Below are positions 19,383 to 26,580 of a stretch of 64,000 bases of DNA, piece by piece; position 1 is the stretch's first letter, and the number at the start of each line of letters is the position of its first letter. A program made the position numbers and the translations under genes. The stretch lies in assembly GCF_900637205.1 (NCBI RefSeq), contig NZ_LR134355.1, positions 1,550,001-1,614,000 on the forward strand, written 5' to 3'. The notes under the pieces are model-generated. The model ran no database searches. It saw nothing but the letters and a program-made list of their open reading frames with translations, and had not been told where the DNA came from. This stretch comes from Mycolicibacterium chitae. Lineage in GTDB: Bacteria > Actinomycetota > Actinomycetes > Mycobacteriales > Mycobacteriaceae.

Positions 19383-20515
19383 GCGAGTTCCTGGTGCCCG
19401 ACCTCGGGGAGGGACTCGAGGACGCGACGGTGATCGGCTGGAGCGTGGCGGTCGGCGACGAGGTGGAACTCAACCAGACGCTGTGCACGCTCGAGACCGC
19501 CAAGGCGCAGGTGGAGATCCCCAGCCCGTATGCCGGCCGGATCACCGAATTGGGCGGTGCCGAAGGCGATGTGCTGCCGGTGGGTGCGGTGCTGGTACGT
19601 ATCGATACCGATGCCGCTGAGCCGCCGGCCGCGGCGCGGAATCCGGTGCTGGTGGGGTACGGCGCCGACGCCGCCTTCGACACCAGCCGGCGCGACGGGC
19701 GACCGCGCGCCAAGCCCGCGGTGCGCAAACTGGCCGCCGACCTCGGCGTGGACCTCGCCGGGCTGGCACCCGGTCCGGACGGGATCGTCTCCCGGGACGC
19801 GGTGCTGGCGGCCGCGGACACTCCGCCGGGCGGCACGGACGATCAGGTCACCGAGGTGCGCGGCGTGCAGGCCGAGATGGCCAAGCGGATGACCCTGTCG
19901 CGCAACCAGATTCCCGATGCACACGGCAGCGTGACGGTGGATTGCACGCGGCTGCTGGAACTCAGCGACCGGCTGGGGGTGACGCCGTTCGTCGTGACCC
20001 TGCGGCTGCTGGTCCTGACGCTGACCCAGCACGGCGTCTTCAACTCAACCTGGGTGGACGGCCCCGCCGGCCCGCAACTGCACACCCATCGCGGGGTGCA
20101 CCTGGGTATCGGCGTGGCCACCCCGCGCGGTCTACTGGTGCCGGTGGTGCGCGACGCGCAGGGGCTGAGCATGCGCGCACTGGCCGAGACGGTGCGGCAG
20201 CGGGTCGAGGACGCCCGGGCCGGCAGCCTGAAACCCGTGGAGCTGCAGGGGTCGACGTTCACGGTGTCGAACTTCGGCGCGCTGGGTCTGGACGAAGCCG
20301 TGCCCGTCATCAACTACCCGGAGGCCGCGATCCTGGGCATCGGGTCCATCAAGCCGCGCGCGGTCGTGGTCGACGGTGCCGTCGTCGCGCGCCCCACCAT
20401 GACGGTGACGTGCGCCTTCGATCATCGCATCGCCGACGGCGCCCAGCTGGGGGCGTTCCTCGGCGAGCTGCGGCGGTTGCTCGAGGCACCCGAGACCGCG
20501 CTGCTGGACCTGTAG
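19379..20515 (+). CDS. bkdC: Branched-chain keto acid dehydrogenase E2 (lipoyl acyltransferase)
   Basis: A 378-residue dihydrolipoamide acyltransferase. An N-terminal lipoyl domain carries the lipoylated Lys in [10 protein letters not shown] (about residue 41). A peripheral subunit-binding domain follows ([20 protein letters not shown]), and the C-terminal CoA acyltransferase core has the active-site AFDHRIADG. It transfers branched-chain acyl groups to CoA in the E1-E2-E3 complex. The start overlaps bkdB by 4 nt. It ends back to back with echA14 with no spacer. Confidence 0.92.
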   Translation: MSEFLVPDLGEGLEDATVIGWSVAVGDEVELNQTLCTLETAKAQVEIPSPYAGRITELGGAEGDVLPVGAVLVRIDTDAAEPPAAARNPVLVGYGADAAFDTSRRDGRPRAKPAVRKLAADLGVDLAGLAPGPDGIVSRDAVLAAADTPPGGTDDQVTEVRGVQAEMAKRMTLSRNQIPDAHGSVTVDCTRLLELSDRLGVTPFVVTLRLLVLTLTQHGVFNSTWVDGPAGPQLHTHRGVHLGIGVATPRGLLVPVVRDAQGLSMRALAETVRQRVEDARAGSLKPVELQGSTFTVSNFGALGLDEAVPVINYPEAAILGIGSIKPRAVVVDGAVVARPTMTVTCAFDHRIADGAQLGAFLGELRRLLEAPETALLDL

Positions 20516-21271
20516 CTACTTGCGCTGCGCGGCCTGCAGCCGGGACTGGAACTCCGGGGACTGGATCGACTTCGCCTGTGGGCCAAGCTCGGTGCGCATC
20601 GCGGTGTGGTGGGCTTCGGTGTCGACCGAGCCGGGGGCGGCCGTCGCCCGCATGGTGGCCTTGGTGGCCAACACCACCTCGCGCGGGGAGTTCGCCGGAC
20701 CGGCGGCCAGCTCGAGCGCGGCGGCCACCGGATCGTCGGCGGTCTGCAGCGCCAATCCGTGGGTGACGGCGGCCTCGGCGTCGAAGCGCATCCCGAACAG
20801 CAGCGCCGCGCGCGCGACCTGCGGGCCCACGCCGCGCTGCAGCATCCAGGTGGCGCCCCCGCCGGGATGGATGCCCAGCTTCTGGAACCGCGGGTCGAAC
20901 AGGGCGTGCGGGCCAGCGATGCGCACGTCGGCGGCCAGCGCCAGGTTCAGCCCGGCCCCGACCGCGGCGCCGTTGACCGCCGCGACCGTGGGCAGAGCGC
21001 AGTTGGCGATGGCCATGAACCCGTCGTAGATGCGCAGCAGCCCCTCCTCGGCCGCCGCGCCCAGCGCGCTCAGGTCGGCGCCCGCGCAGAACGCCTTGCC
21101 GGCGCCGGTGATGACCAGCGCGTGCACATTCTCGTCGGCCTCGGCGCGCTCGACGGCGGCGCGCAACTGCGCCGACATGGCGTCGGTGACGGCGTTGCGC
21201 CGGTCCGGGTCGTTGACGGTGAGCAGGGCGACGCGGTCGGCCACGGAATAGAGCACGAGGTCAGAACTCAT
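20516..21271 (-). CDS. echA14: Enoyl-CoA hydratase/isomerase family protein
   Basis: A 251-residue crotonase. Oxyanion-hole segments are visible as [15 protein letters not shown] and [20 protein letters not shown], with [13 protein letters not shown] next to the usual second catalytic acidic position. ATG 21271 ([12 protein letters not shown]) is chosen because the longer frame runs into tRNA/att sequence. Convergent with bkdC. In M. tuberculosis echA14 (Rv2486) borders lipQ (Rv2485c); here the integrated element lies between these two genes. Confidence 0.88.
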   Translation of the reverse strand: MSSDLVLYSVADRVALLTVNDPDRRNAVTDAMSAQLRAAVERAEADENVHALVITGAGKAFCAGADLSALGAAAEEGLLRIYDGFMAIANCALPTVAAVNGAAVGAGLNLALAADVRIAGPHALFDPRFQKLGIHPGGGATWMLQRGVGPQVARAALLFGMRFDAEAAVTHGLALQTADDPVAAALELAAGPANSPREVVLATKATMRATAAPGSVDTEAHHTAMRTELGPQAKSIQSPEFQSRLQAAQRK

Positions 21272-21371
21272 GACGGTGACGTTACTCGTCGCCGCCCGCG
21301 CCCAGAGTTGGGTTGTTGCCCGGTCCACTCGCGCGATACGTACAACAACTCGACCCTCAGCGCCGGACGGA

Positions 21372-21397
21372 TGCGCCCCCGGCAGGAATCGAACCTG
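21372..21397. repeat. attL: duplicated 3' end of tRNA-Arg
   Basis: Identical over 26 bp to 29005-29030, covering the T-arm and acceptor 3' strand of tRNA-Arg. Sequence diverges at once on either side (A versus C after the repeat). This copy has no anticodon or D arm, so it is an attachment-site remnant and not a tRNA gene. The 276-bp gap 21272-21547 otherwise holds only this site and a palindrome near the integrase start. Confidence 0.9.
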
Positions 21398-21475
21398 ACG
21401 GGACACTCCGGGGCGGCTAGTTCATCTACATGCGGTTTAGGGGCTTTGAACTGCTTATTTGTCCCTATCGCCACT

Positions 21476-21498
21476 CCGGCAGTATAGGACACTGCCGG
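21476..21498. promoter_or_regulatory. Palindrome upstream of the integrase gene
   Basis: CCGGCAGT (21476-21483) and ACTGCCGG (21491-21498) form a perfect 8-bp inverted repeat with a 7-bp spacer. It lies between attL and the integrase start and shares the half-site GGCAGTA with the hairpin before xis at 22774. Likely a binding site for Int, Xis or a regulator; this is inference. Confidence 0.5.
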
Positions 21499-21547
21499 AC
21501 ATATTGGTACCCTCTTGTTGTGCAAAGCTTGTGCAGGATCCCAGACG

Positions 21548-22663
21548 ATGGCTCGTAAGCGCAGAGGCTTCGGCCGCATTCGGGAGGAACGCTCAGGGCG
21601 CTACAGCGCCGCCTACGTCGGCCCGGACGCCAAGCTGCACCGGGCACCCAGAACCTTCGCCACCGATAGCGACGCCGAGGGCTGGCTCGCTATCGAACGC
21701 CGCAAGATCGACCTCGGCACCTGGGGCGCGGTCGAGCGTTCCGATGCGGTCACCCTGCGGGCCTACGCCACGCAATGGCTGGAGCAACGGCAACTGCGCC
21801 CCCGGACACGCCAGCATTACGATTCGATGCTCAACAGGCTCATCCTGCCCGAGCTCGGTGACACAAAACTTGTCGCGCTCACCCCGGCGAAGGTCCGCAC
21901 CTGGCACGCCGCCCTGGGCACCGAACATCGGACCCGCAACGCTCACGCCTACGCGTTGCTGCACGCCATTTGCGCCACCGCGGTCCAGGACGAGGTGCTC
22001 GACGCCAACCCGTGCCGTATTCGCGCAGCGATGCAAACCAACCGCAAGCGTGATGTCGATGTGCTGACCCCGGCGGAAGTCGACAAGCTTGCCGCGAAGA
22101 TGCCCGCCAGGCTGCGGGCCAGCGTGCTCCTGGCTGCTTGGTGCGCCACCCGCTGGGGCGAAACTTCTGAGTTGCGTCGAGGCGATGTCGGAAAGGACTG
22201 CTCAGTGCTGCGGGTGCGGCGGGCAGTCACCTATCGCGGCGGCAAGTTCTACGTCGGTGAGCCCAAGACCGCAGCCGGCATACGTGACGTTGCCGTGCCC
22301 CCGCACATCCGACCAGCAGTCAAGGCGCACTTGAGGAGTCATGTCGGAAAGGGCGCCGATGCCCTTCTGTTCCCCGCCGAATCTGGCGGGCACATGCGAG
22401 ATGGTGAATACCGGACCCACTGGGAGAAAGCGCGTGCCGCCATCGGGAAGCCAAACTTGCGGGTTCATGACTTGCGTCACGTCGGCGCTGTCCTGGCCGC
22501 GCAATCCGGCGCCACCACAGCCGAACTCATGCACCGACTCGGGCACACCACCCCGGCGATGGCCCTGCGCTATCAGCATGTTGCCGAGGGGCGAGACGCT
22601 GAGATCGCCGAGCGGCTGTCGAGACTTGCTCAGGAAACGAAATGCTCGCCCGGCCCTGAGTGA
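21548..22663 (+). CDS. int: Tyrosine site-specific integrase
   Basis: A 371-residue phage-type integrase. It has an N-terminal arm-binding-like domain (about residues 1-60), a SAM-like core-binding domain (about 70-160) and a C-terminal catalytic domain with the expected residues: Arg in CATRWGETSELR (about 201), HDLRH (about 306-310), LGH (about 333-335) and the Tyr nucleophile in ALRYQHV (about 343). It sits next to attL, as expected for an enzyme integrating at the tRNA-Arg 3' end. ATG 21548 is used; no clear ribosome-binding site is seen, and a TTG at 21515 is an alternative. Confidence 0.93.
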   Translation: MARKRRGFGRIREERSGRYSAAYVGPDAKLHRAPRTFATDSDAEGWLAIERRKIDLGTWGAVERSDAVTLRAYATQWLEQRQLRPRTRQHYDSMLNRLILPELGDTKLVALTPAKVRTWHAALGTEHRTRNAHAYALLHAICATAVQDEVLDANPCRIRAAMQTNRKRDVDVLTPAEVDKLAAKMPARLRASVLLAAWCATRWGETSELRRGDVGKDCSVLRVRRAVTYRGGKFYVGEPKTAAGIRDVAVPPHIRPAVKAHLRSHVGKGADALLFPAESGGHMRDGEYRTHWEKARAAIGKPNLRVHDLRHVGAVLAAQSGATTAELMHRLGHTTPAMALRYQHVAEGRDAEIAERLSRLAQETKCSPGPE

Positions 22664-22773
22664 CACGCCGTTTGCGGACAATGCGCGGCTCTGTCGGACA
22701 CATGTGGCACTATCTGCCGTAGGCGCTCAATCCGATGAGCTTCACGGCGCGATTCGTCGCGCAAGACCTGAAC

Positions 22774-22807
22774 GGCAGTAGGGCAACTTTTGAAAGTTGC
22801 TACTGCC
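22774..22807 (+). promoter_or_regulatory. Hairpin/palindrome ending at the xis start codon
   Basis: GGCAGTA (22774-22780), GG, GCAACTTT (22783-22790), TG, AAAGTTGC (22793-22800), TACTGCC (22801-22807). The arms pair over 15 bp with a 2-nt bulge and a 2-nt centre, and the last base directly precedes the ATG at 22808. There is no Shine-Dalgarno sequence in the usual place. It could be an operator for the gene chain or a leader structure controlling translation. Confidence 0.7.
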
Positions 22808-23014
22808 ATGCCCATTTCACCCTCTCGCGCAGGCCGTCCCGAACTGATCGGACTGCAACAAGCCGCCGAGCACTGCGACGTTTCGTATCGCACCATTCGT
22901 CGCTGGATCAGCGCAGGCCACCTGAACGCTGTTCGCGTCGGTCCGCGGCTGCTCAAGGTTGCGGTCGCCGACCTCGACACCATCATGCAGCCGGTCGGCG
23001 GTGGTGCGGCATGA
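22808..23014 (+). CDS. Excisionase / AlpA-like helix-turn-helix protein
   Basis: A 68-residue protein made of a winged-helix DNA-binding domain of the excisionase/MerR type: LIGLQQAAEHCDVSYRTIRRWI followed by SAGHLNAVRVGPRLLKVAVADLD. Such proteins act as recombination directionality factors or as activators in mobile elements. The ATG at 22808 is used because the open upstream codons lie in a perfect hairpin. First gene of a chain in which each start overlaps the previous stop by 4 nt. In the absence of a cI-type gene it may also be the element's regulator. Confidence 0.85.
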   Translation: MPISPSRAGRPELIGLQQAAEHCDVSYRTIRRWISAGHLNAVRVGPRLLKVAVADLDTIMQPVGGGAA

Positions 23015-23283
23015 GCACACGAAAAAGGCCGGCCCCGCCACAGGACCGGCCCTCTCGTAATCACTCACCCAATGCCACCAAGTCTACCGCGCACCGCTCC
23101 GAGGATGGCTACGCCGCACCAACGGCCGAGGACCGTCGTGAAGCCCAACTGCTCGCCGAATTGCGCGAGTGCGGCTATCGGCCCGCGGTCCGATGCACGC
23201 GCTGCAATCAGTGGGTCGTCGCCGATGCATCGGTGGCCGCGCATATGGGTCCGGTCTGCCGGTCGAAGGTGGTGGCCGAATGA
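23011..23283 (+). CDS. Small DUF6011-like zinc-finger protein, 90 aa
   Basis: The N-terminal half is basic and probably disordered. The C-terminal half has CTRCNQWVVADASVAAHMGPVCR, cited in parts: CTRC, then a conserved HMGPVC about 15 residues on, the pattern of DUF6011-type zinc-binding proteins frequent in actinobacteriophages (one ligand may be missing or replaced). ATG overlaps the xis stop as ATGA. Function unknown; a DNA- or RNA-binding role is possible. Confidence 0.7.
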   Translation: MSTRKRPAPPQDRPSRNHSPNATKSTAHRSEDGYAAPTAEDRREAQLLAELRECGYRPAVRCTRCNQWVVADASVAAHMGPVCRSKVVAE

Positions 23284-23609
23284 CGAACCATGTTGATTCC
23301 CAAGCTGTTTCGTTCTGGGAAGTTCACCAATGGGTTGAGAAGTTCCTCGCCACCGCTGGCGACTTCCCGATGTGCGGCACGGTGGCCTGGTCCGAGCTTG
23401 CCGACGACGACAAGCGGAAGTGGGCGGCCCTGCTCGACTTCGCCCAGCACCACGCGCTGCGGGTCGAAACTGCGCAAGAGCTGCGCGCCGAGACATCCCA
23501 AGCTGTTGCCGCCTCGGCTGATTGGCGTGGCATCGCGCAGGAGATACAGCAGCGCGAGGAGATCTACCGGAGCAGGCCGTGGCTGCGTCGGGAGGTGGTC
23601 CGCCGATGA
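23280..23609 (+). CDS. DUF2742-like protein of phiRv1/phiRv2 type, 109 aa
   Basis: The protein contains SFWEVHQWVEKFL, FPMCGTVAWSEL and KWAALLDFAQHHALRVETAQ, a pattern I recognise from the DUF2742 proteins of the M. tuberculosis phiRv1/phiRv2 elements. It is mostly helical and acidic, with no enzyme motif. ATG 23280 overlaps the previous stop as ATGA, and its stop overlaps the primase start. Placement just before the primase suggests a part in replication of the element, but this is inference. Confidence 0.72.
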   Translation: MTNHVDSQAVSFWEVHQWVEKFLATAGDFPMCGTVAWSELADDDKRKWAALLDFAQHHALRVETAQELRAETSQAVAASADWRGIAQEIQQREEIYRSRPWLRREVVRR

Positions 23610-25432
23610 GCAGCGATATCGACCGTTCCGACGAGCTGCGGGACTGGTATGCCGAAGATGAGGACGGGCCGACTGTTGACGACCTCGGCCCCCGCGATCA
23701 CGAGGAGTTGATCGCTGCGGCCATCACCGAGTCGGACCGTGACGTGTGGCCCGGCCCCGCCGCGCCGTTGGCTGTCGCGCACCGGCTCTACCGCGCCTGG
23801 CGCACGGCCAGCGGTGCTCGGACCCTGTTGTGCTGGCGCGGCACGTGGATGCAGTGGCACGGGCCGCACTGGTCGGAGATGGACACTGCCCAGTTGCGCA
23901 AGCACGTTTACGACACCCTCGGCCGGGTCAACTGTCTGCGCGCGGTCCGCATGGGCGGCGACATCCACCACTACGAGCCGATCCGTTGGGATCCCAACAA
24001 GAAGCGGGTCGCCGACGTACTCGAAGCGATGGCCGCGGTCGGGCATGTGTCCGCGGACATCGACCCGCCGACCTGGCTCATCGGAACAGGCGACACCGGC
24101 GCATCACAGGTCGTTTCCTGCAGTAACGGGCTGCTCGACTTGGCGACTCGCCGACTGTCCGACCACACCCCGGCGTTGTTCAACGTCGTCAGCGTGCCGT
24201 TCGCCTACGACCCCGACGCTCCCAATCCGACAGCCTGGCAGACGTTCCTCAAGTCCGTGTGGCCCGAGGACGCCGAAGCCGTTGCCCTGCTCCAGGAATT
24301 CCTCGGCTACATCGTGTCGGGCCGCACCGACCAGCAGAAGATGCTGGGACTGTTCGGGCCGACCCGCTCCGGCAAGGGCACCATCGGCCGGCTGTTACCC
24401 AAGCTGCTCGGACGTGGCCATGTCGTCGGCCCGACCCTGGCCAGCATCGGCACGAACTTCGGCCTGGCTCCGCTGCTGGGCAAGCCGTTGGCCATCGTGT
24501 CCGACGCCCGTTTAGGCAGCACGCCGGGGCACCTGGTGGTGGAACGGCTGTTGTCGATCACCGGCGAGGACATGCTCACCGTTGACCGCAAGTTCCGCGA
24601 GCCGTGGTCGGGCAAGCTGCCGACCCGGTTCGTGATCTTGTCGAACGAATTGCCGCGGTTCTCCGACAGTTCGGGCGCCATCGCGCATCGGCTGCTGATC
24701 TTGCAGATGGCCAACAGCTTCCTCGGCCGCGAGGACCGCGACCTGGACGCCAAACTGGCCGCCGAACTACCTGGGGTCTTGAACTGGGCGCTGGCCGGGT
24801 TGGACAGGCTGACCCGTAACGGCAGGTTCACGGTGCCCGCGTCGTCAGCCGAAGCCGCGCGGCTGATGATGGACCTGTCCTCCCCGGTGTCAGCGTTCGT
24901 CCGCGACCAATGCGAGCGTGGGCCGGGTAAGAGTGTGGAGCGCGACCGCCTCTACGGCGCCTGGAAAGCGTGGTGCGAGGACAACGGCCACGAGCCGGGA
25001 GCAAACGCCACGTTCGGGCGCAACCTACGCGCGGTGGTGCCCGAGATCCGCACCAGTCAGCCCAGAATCGACGGCAAGCAAATCCGTTGTTACACCTTAA
25101 TTGGACTTGCGGGTGTGTCACCTGTGTCAGTCGATGAAACCGCAGGTCAAACAGTAAAACCTGACACAGGGTCGACACAGGCGCACCTGTGTCAGCCCGA
25201 GACTGTCACCGACCGCGGTACGCCTGACACCGGCATACCTGTGTCAGGGTGCGACCCAAAACCGCAGGTCAAACATGCTGACACAGGTGACACAGGTGAA
25301 ATCCCATTTAAGGTCCAACATCCCGAACCGTCATGCCGGTTCTGCGGCGGCCCACTGAAACCACACCAGCATGCACGCGGATTCTGCGGCCTCGGCAAAT
25401 GCGTCACAGCAAATCGGGAGGCCGCATCGTGA
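23606..25432 (+). CDS. D5-type DNA primase/SF3 helicase of the element
   Basis: A 608-residue phage/plasmid primase-helicase. A D5_N-like region lies at about residues 70-220. The P-loop GLFGPTRSGKGTIG lies near 247-260, a Walker B-type strand (AIVSDARLG) near 295-303, and PTRFVILSNELPRF is the sensor-like motif C region near 340. A poorly conserved linker (about 500-570) rich in DTG and PVS peptides encodes clustered DNA repeats. The C-terminus has a zinc ribbon, CRFCGG ... CGLGKC. It resembles the phiRv1 primase-like protein Rv1582c. It probably opens and primes the excised element's own origin. The start overlaps the previous stop as ATGA. Confidence 0.88.
   Translation: MSSDIDRSDELRDWYAEDEDGPTVDDLGPRDHEELIAAAITESDRDVWPGPAAPLAVAHRLYRAWRTASGARTLLCWRGTWMQWHGPHWSEMDTAQLRKHVYDTLGRVNCLRAVRMGGDIHHYEPIRWDPNKKRVADVLEAMAAVGHVSADIDPPTWLIGTGDTGASQVVSCSNGLLDLATRRLSDHTPALFNVVSVPFAYDPDAPNPTAWQTFLKSVWPEDAEAVALLQEFLGYIVSGRTDQQKMLGLFGPTRSGKGTIGRLLPKLLGRGHVVGPTLASIGTNFGLAPLLGKPLAIVSDARLGSTPGHLVVERLLSITGEDMLTVDRKFREPWSGKLPTRFVILSNELPRFSDSSGAIAHRLLILQMANSFLGREDRDLDAKLAAELPGVLNWALAGLDRLTRNGRFTVPASSAEAARLMMDLSSPVSAFVRDQCERGPGKSVERDRLYGAWKAWCEDNGHEPGANATFGRNLRAVVPEIRTSQPRIDGKQIRCYTLIGLAGVSPVSVDETAGQTVKPDTGSTQAHLCQPETVTDRGTPDTGIPVSGCDPKPQVKHADTGDTGEIPFKVQHPEPSCRFCGGPLKPHQHARGFCGLGKCVTANREAAS
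25113..25296. repeat. Iteron-like repeat cluster inside the primase gene (candidate origin)
   Basis: The motif CCTGTGTCAG occurs exactly at 25121-25130, 25186-25195 and 25238-25247, and as its reverse complement at 25161-25170 and 25278-25287. One-base-short copies lie at 25173-25181 and 25288-25296. A 17-bp direct repeat, AAACCGCAGGTCAAACA, is at 25137-25153 and 25259-25275. Copies fall in different reading frames, encoding PVS, LCQ or DTG, so the conservation is at DNA level. This is the arrangement expected for primase/initiator binding sites. Confidence 0.75.
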
Positions 25433-25530
25433 CCCACCCGCATGTCGACCAGGCCGACCGGGACCGCCTCGACGACCACACCCTGACCGAACCGCAACCC
25501 GCCCACGACGACCCCGAGGACAACGAATGA
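25429..25530 (+). CDS. Tiny acidic His/Asp-rich ORF, 33 aa
   Basis: GTG at 25429 overlaps the primase stop as GTGA, and the stop at 25530 overlaps the next ATG as ATGA. The product is hydrophilic and rich in Asp, His and Pro (HPHVDQADRDRLDDHTLTEP). No family recognised. The two flanking 4-nt overlaps are the main reason to accept it; it may mainly keep translation coupled across the primase end. Confidence 0.5.
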   Translation: MTHPHVDQADRDRLDDHTLTEPQPAHDDPEDNE

Positions 25531-25850
25531 GCACCGACGACAACATCATCGAGTTCAAGATCCGCCAAGCCACCGAGAAGCTCATCGGACAGATAGAGCC
25601 ACGGTTCAAGGTCTACGACGACCCACGGACCTACGCGACGGCCGAGCTGGACCGCGTGGTGTGCGACGTGTTCGGCTGGCTCGAACCGTTCGAGCCAGCG
25701 GCCGACACCTGGCGTTCGATGCCGCTGCGGTTGGTCCACCACGCTGGTGCGGGCTGGCATCTTGAATGCGGCCCGGTAAACCTCGACGCCGCCGACATCG
25801 CACTGTTGCGCCAAGCCATCGAGGCCTACGACGCGGCGGTGGGCCGATGA
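25527..25850 (+). CDS. Unknown small protein, 107 aa
   Basis: The N-terminal half is mixed alpha/beta (IIEFKIRQATEKLIGQIEP; ELDRVVCDVFGWLEPFEP). The C-terminal part reads LECGPVNLDAADIALLRQAI, a beta-hairpin followed by one amphipathic helix. That end pattern recurs in three other proteins of the element. No enzymatic motif or membrane segment. ATG 25527 overlaps the stop of the 33-residue ORF, and its own stop overlaps the WhiB-like start. Confidence 0.72.
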   Translation: MSTDDNIIEFKIRQATEKLIGQIEPRFKVYDDPRTYATAELDRVVCDVFGWLEPFEPAADTWRSMPLRLVHHAGAGWHLECGPVNLDAADIALLRQAIEAYDAAVGR

Positions 25851-26143
25851 GCTACGCCGACCCCTCAGCGCTGTTCGCCAGCCTCGGCGGGATACCTCTC
25901 CTGCCTGGCGCCGCCTGCGTCGGCCGGTCTGAATTGTTCGACGAACGCGCCGACCACGAGGACCCTGACGACCGGAAGTACCGCCACGACAAGGCCGTCC
26001 GAATCTGCCGAGCCTGCCCAGCGCAGCCCGACTGCACAACGTGGTTCGAATCCCTACCCACCGCCCAGAAACCGACCGGCGTGATTGCCGGCCGCAACCA
26101 CGAACCATCTACCCGCCGACCCCGAAAGAAGACCGCAGCATGA
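25847..26143 (+). CDS. WhiB-like iron-sulfur protein encoded by the element
   Basis: A 98-residue protein with four Cys in the Wbl arrangement: one in AACVGRSELFDE, then RICRACPAQPDC giving CxxC and C-x5-C. The usual G[VI]WGG turn is present only as GVIAG. The C-terminus is basic (RRPRKKTAA) and could bind DNA, as the AT-hook tails of Wbl proteins do. Wbl proteins carry a 4Fe-4S cluster and bind sigma-A to alter transcription. Phage-borne members (TM4 WhiB is the known case) interfere with host WhiB2. Start and stop both form ATGA overlaps. Confidence 0.85.
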   Translation: MSYADPSALFASLGGIPLLPGAACVGRSELFDERADHEDPDDRKYRHDKAVRICRACPAQPDCTTWFESLPTAQKPTGVIAGRNHEPSTRRPRKKTAA

Positions 26144-26358
26144 GCCAGGCCCGTTTCACCGTCGGATACAACGACGACGGAATCGTCATCCAGATCGCCA
26201 CCACGACCGCGACCGCGCCGATTGTGTTGCGCCCCAGTGACGCCCTCGACCTTTTCCACGCACTCGGCGCAGCCATCCAAGACTTCGACGCCCACCGCCA
26301 GCTCGTCGCCGAAGTCAACGCCATCGACACCGGCGACAATGACGGACACCAGGGCTAG
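26140..26358 (+). CDS. Unknown small protein, 72 aa
   Basis: Two or three beta strands (RFTVGYNDDGIVIQIATTT; APIVLRPS) and one helix (DALDLFHALGAAIQDFDAH), then an acidic tail. Last member of the overlap chain; its ATG forms ATGA with the WhiB-like stop. The strand-plus-helix end resembles those of the 107-, 95- and 160-residue proteins of the element. Function unknown. Confidence 0.7.
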   Translation: MSQARFTVGYNDDGIVIQIATTTATAPIVLRPSDALDLFHALGAAIQDFDAHRQLVAEVNAIDTGDNDGHQG

Positions 26359-26372
26359 AATCACAAGCAAGC

Positions 26373-26533
26373 CCACCGTTGTGGGTGGCAGTACCCGGCC
26401 CCACCGTTGTGGACGCCGAGGCAAGTTGAGGACCGTTGTCCGCCTTGCTGTGTACGTCTCTAGTTCCTTTTCGCGGTTCAAAGGGTTCGGTGCCGCGCTG
26501 CTGTCGGTTCTTCCACTCCGGCAGCGCGGCACC
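26373..26533. repeat. Structured leader before the capsid gene
   Basis: The 222-bp gap 26359-26580 has no gene. It holds two copies of CCCACCGTTGTGG (from 26373 and from about 26401), each able to form a short hairpin with a CGTT loop, and a perfect 13-bp inverted repeat, GGTGCCGCGCTGC (26489-26501) with GCAGCGCGGCACC (26521-26533), closing a 19-nt loop. It could be a terminator for the upstream chain, a leader for the capsid mRNA or a protein-binding site. Confidence 0.6.
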
Positions 26534-26580
26534 GCCACCCACCGATTCCGCTATCCCTCTTGCTTGAAAGGCAAACCGAT

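Noticed and set aside
21372..21397. Second tRNA-Arg gene at the left element end
   Set aside because: Only the T-arm and acceptor 3' strand are present; it is an att repeat.
25113..25296. Protein-level DTG repeat domain in the primase
   Set aside because: Repeats are exact at DNA level, occur in both orientations and in different frames, so they are better explained as DNA sites.
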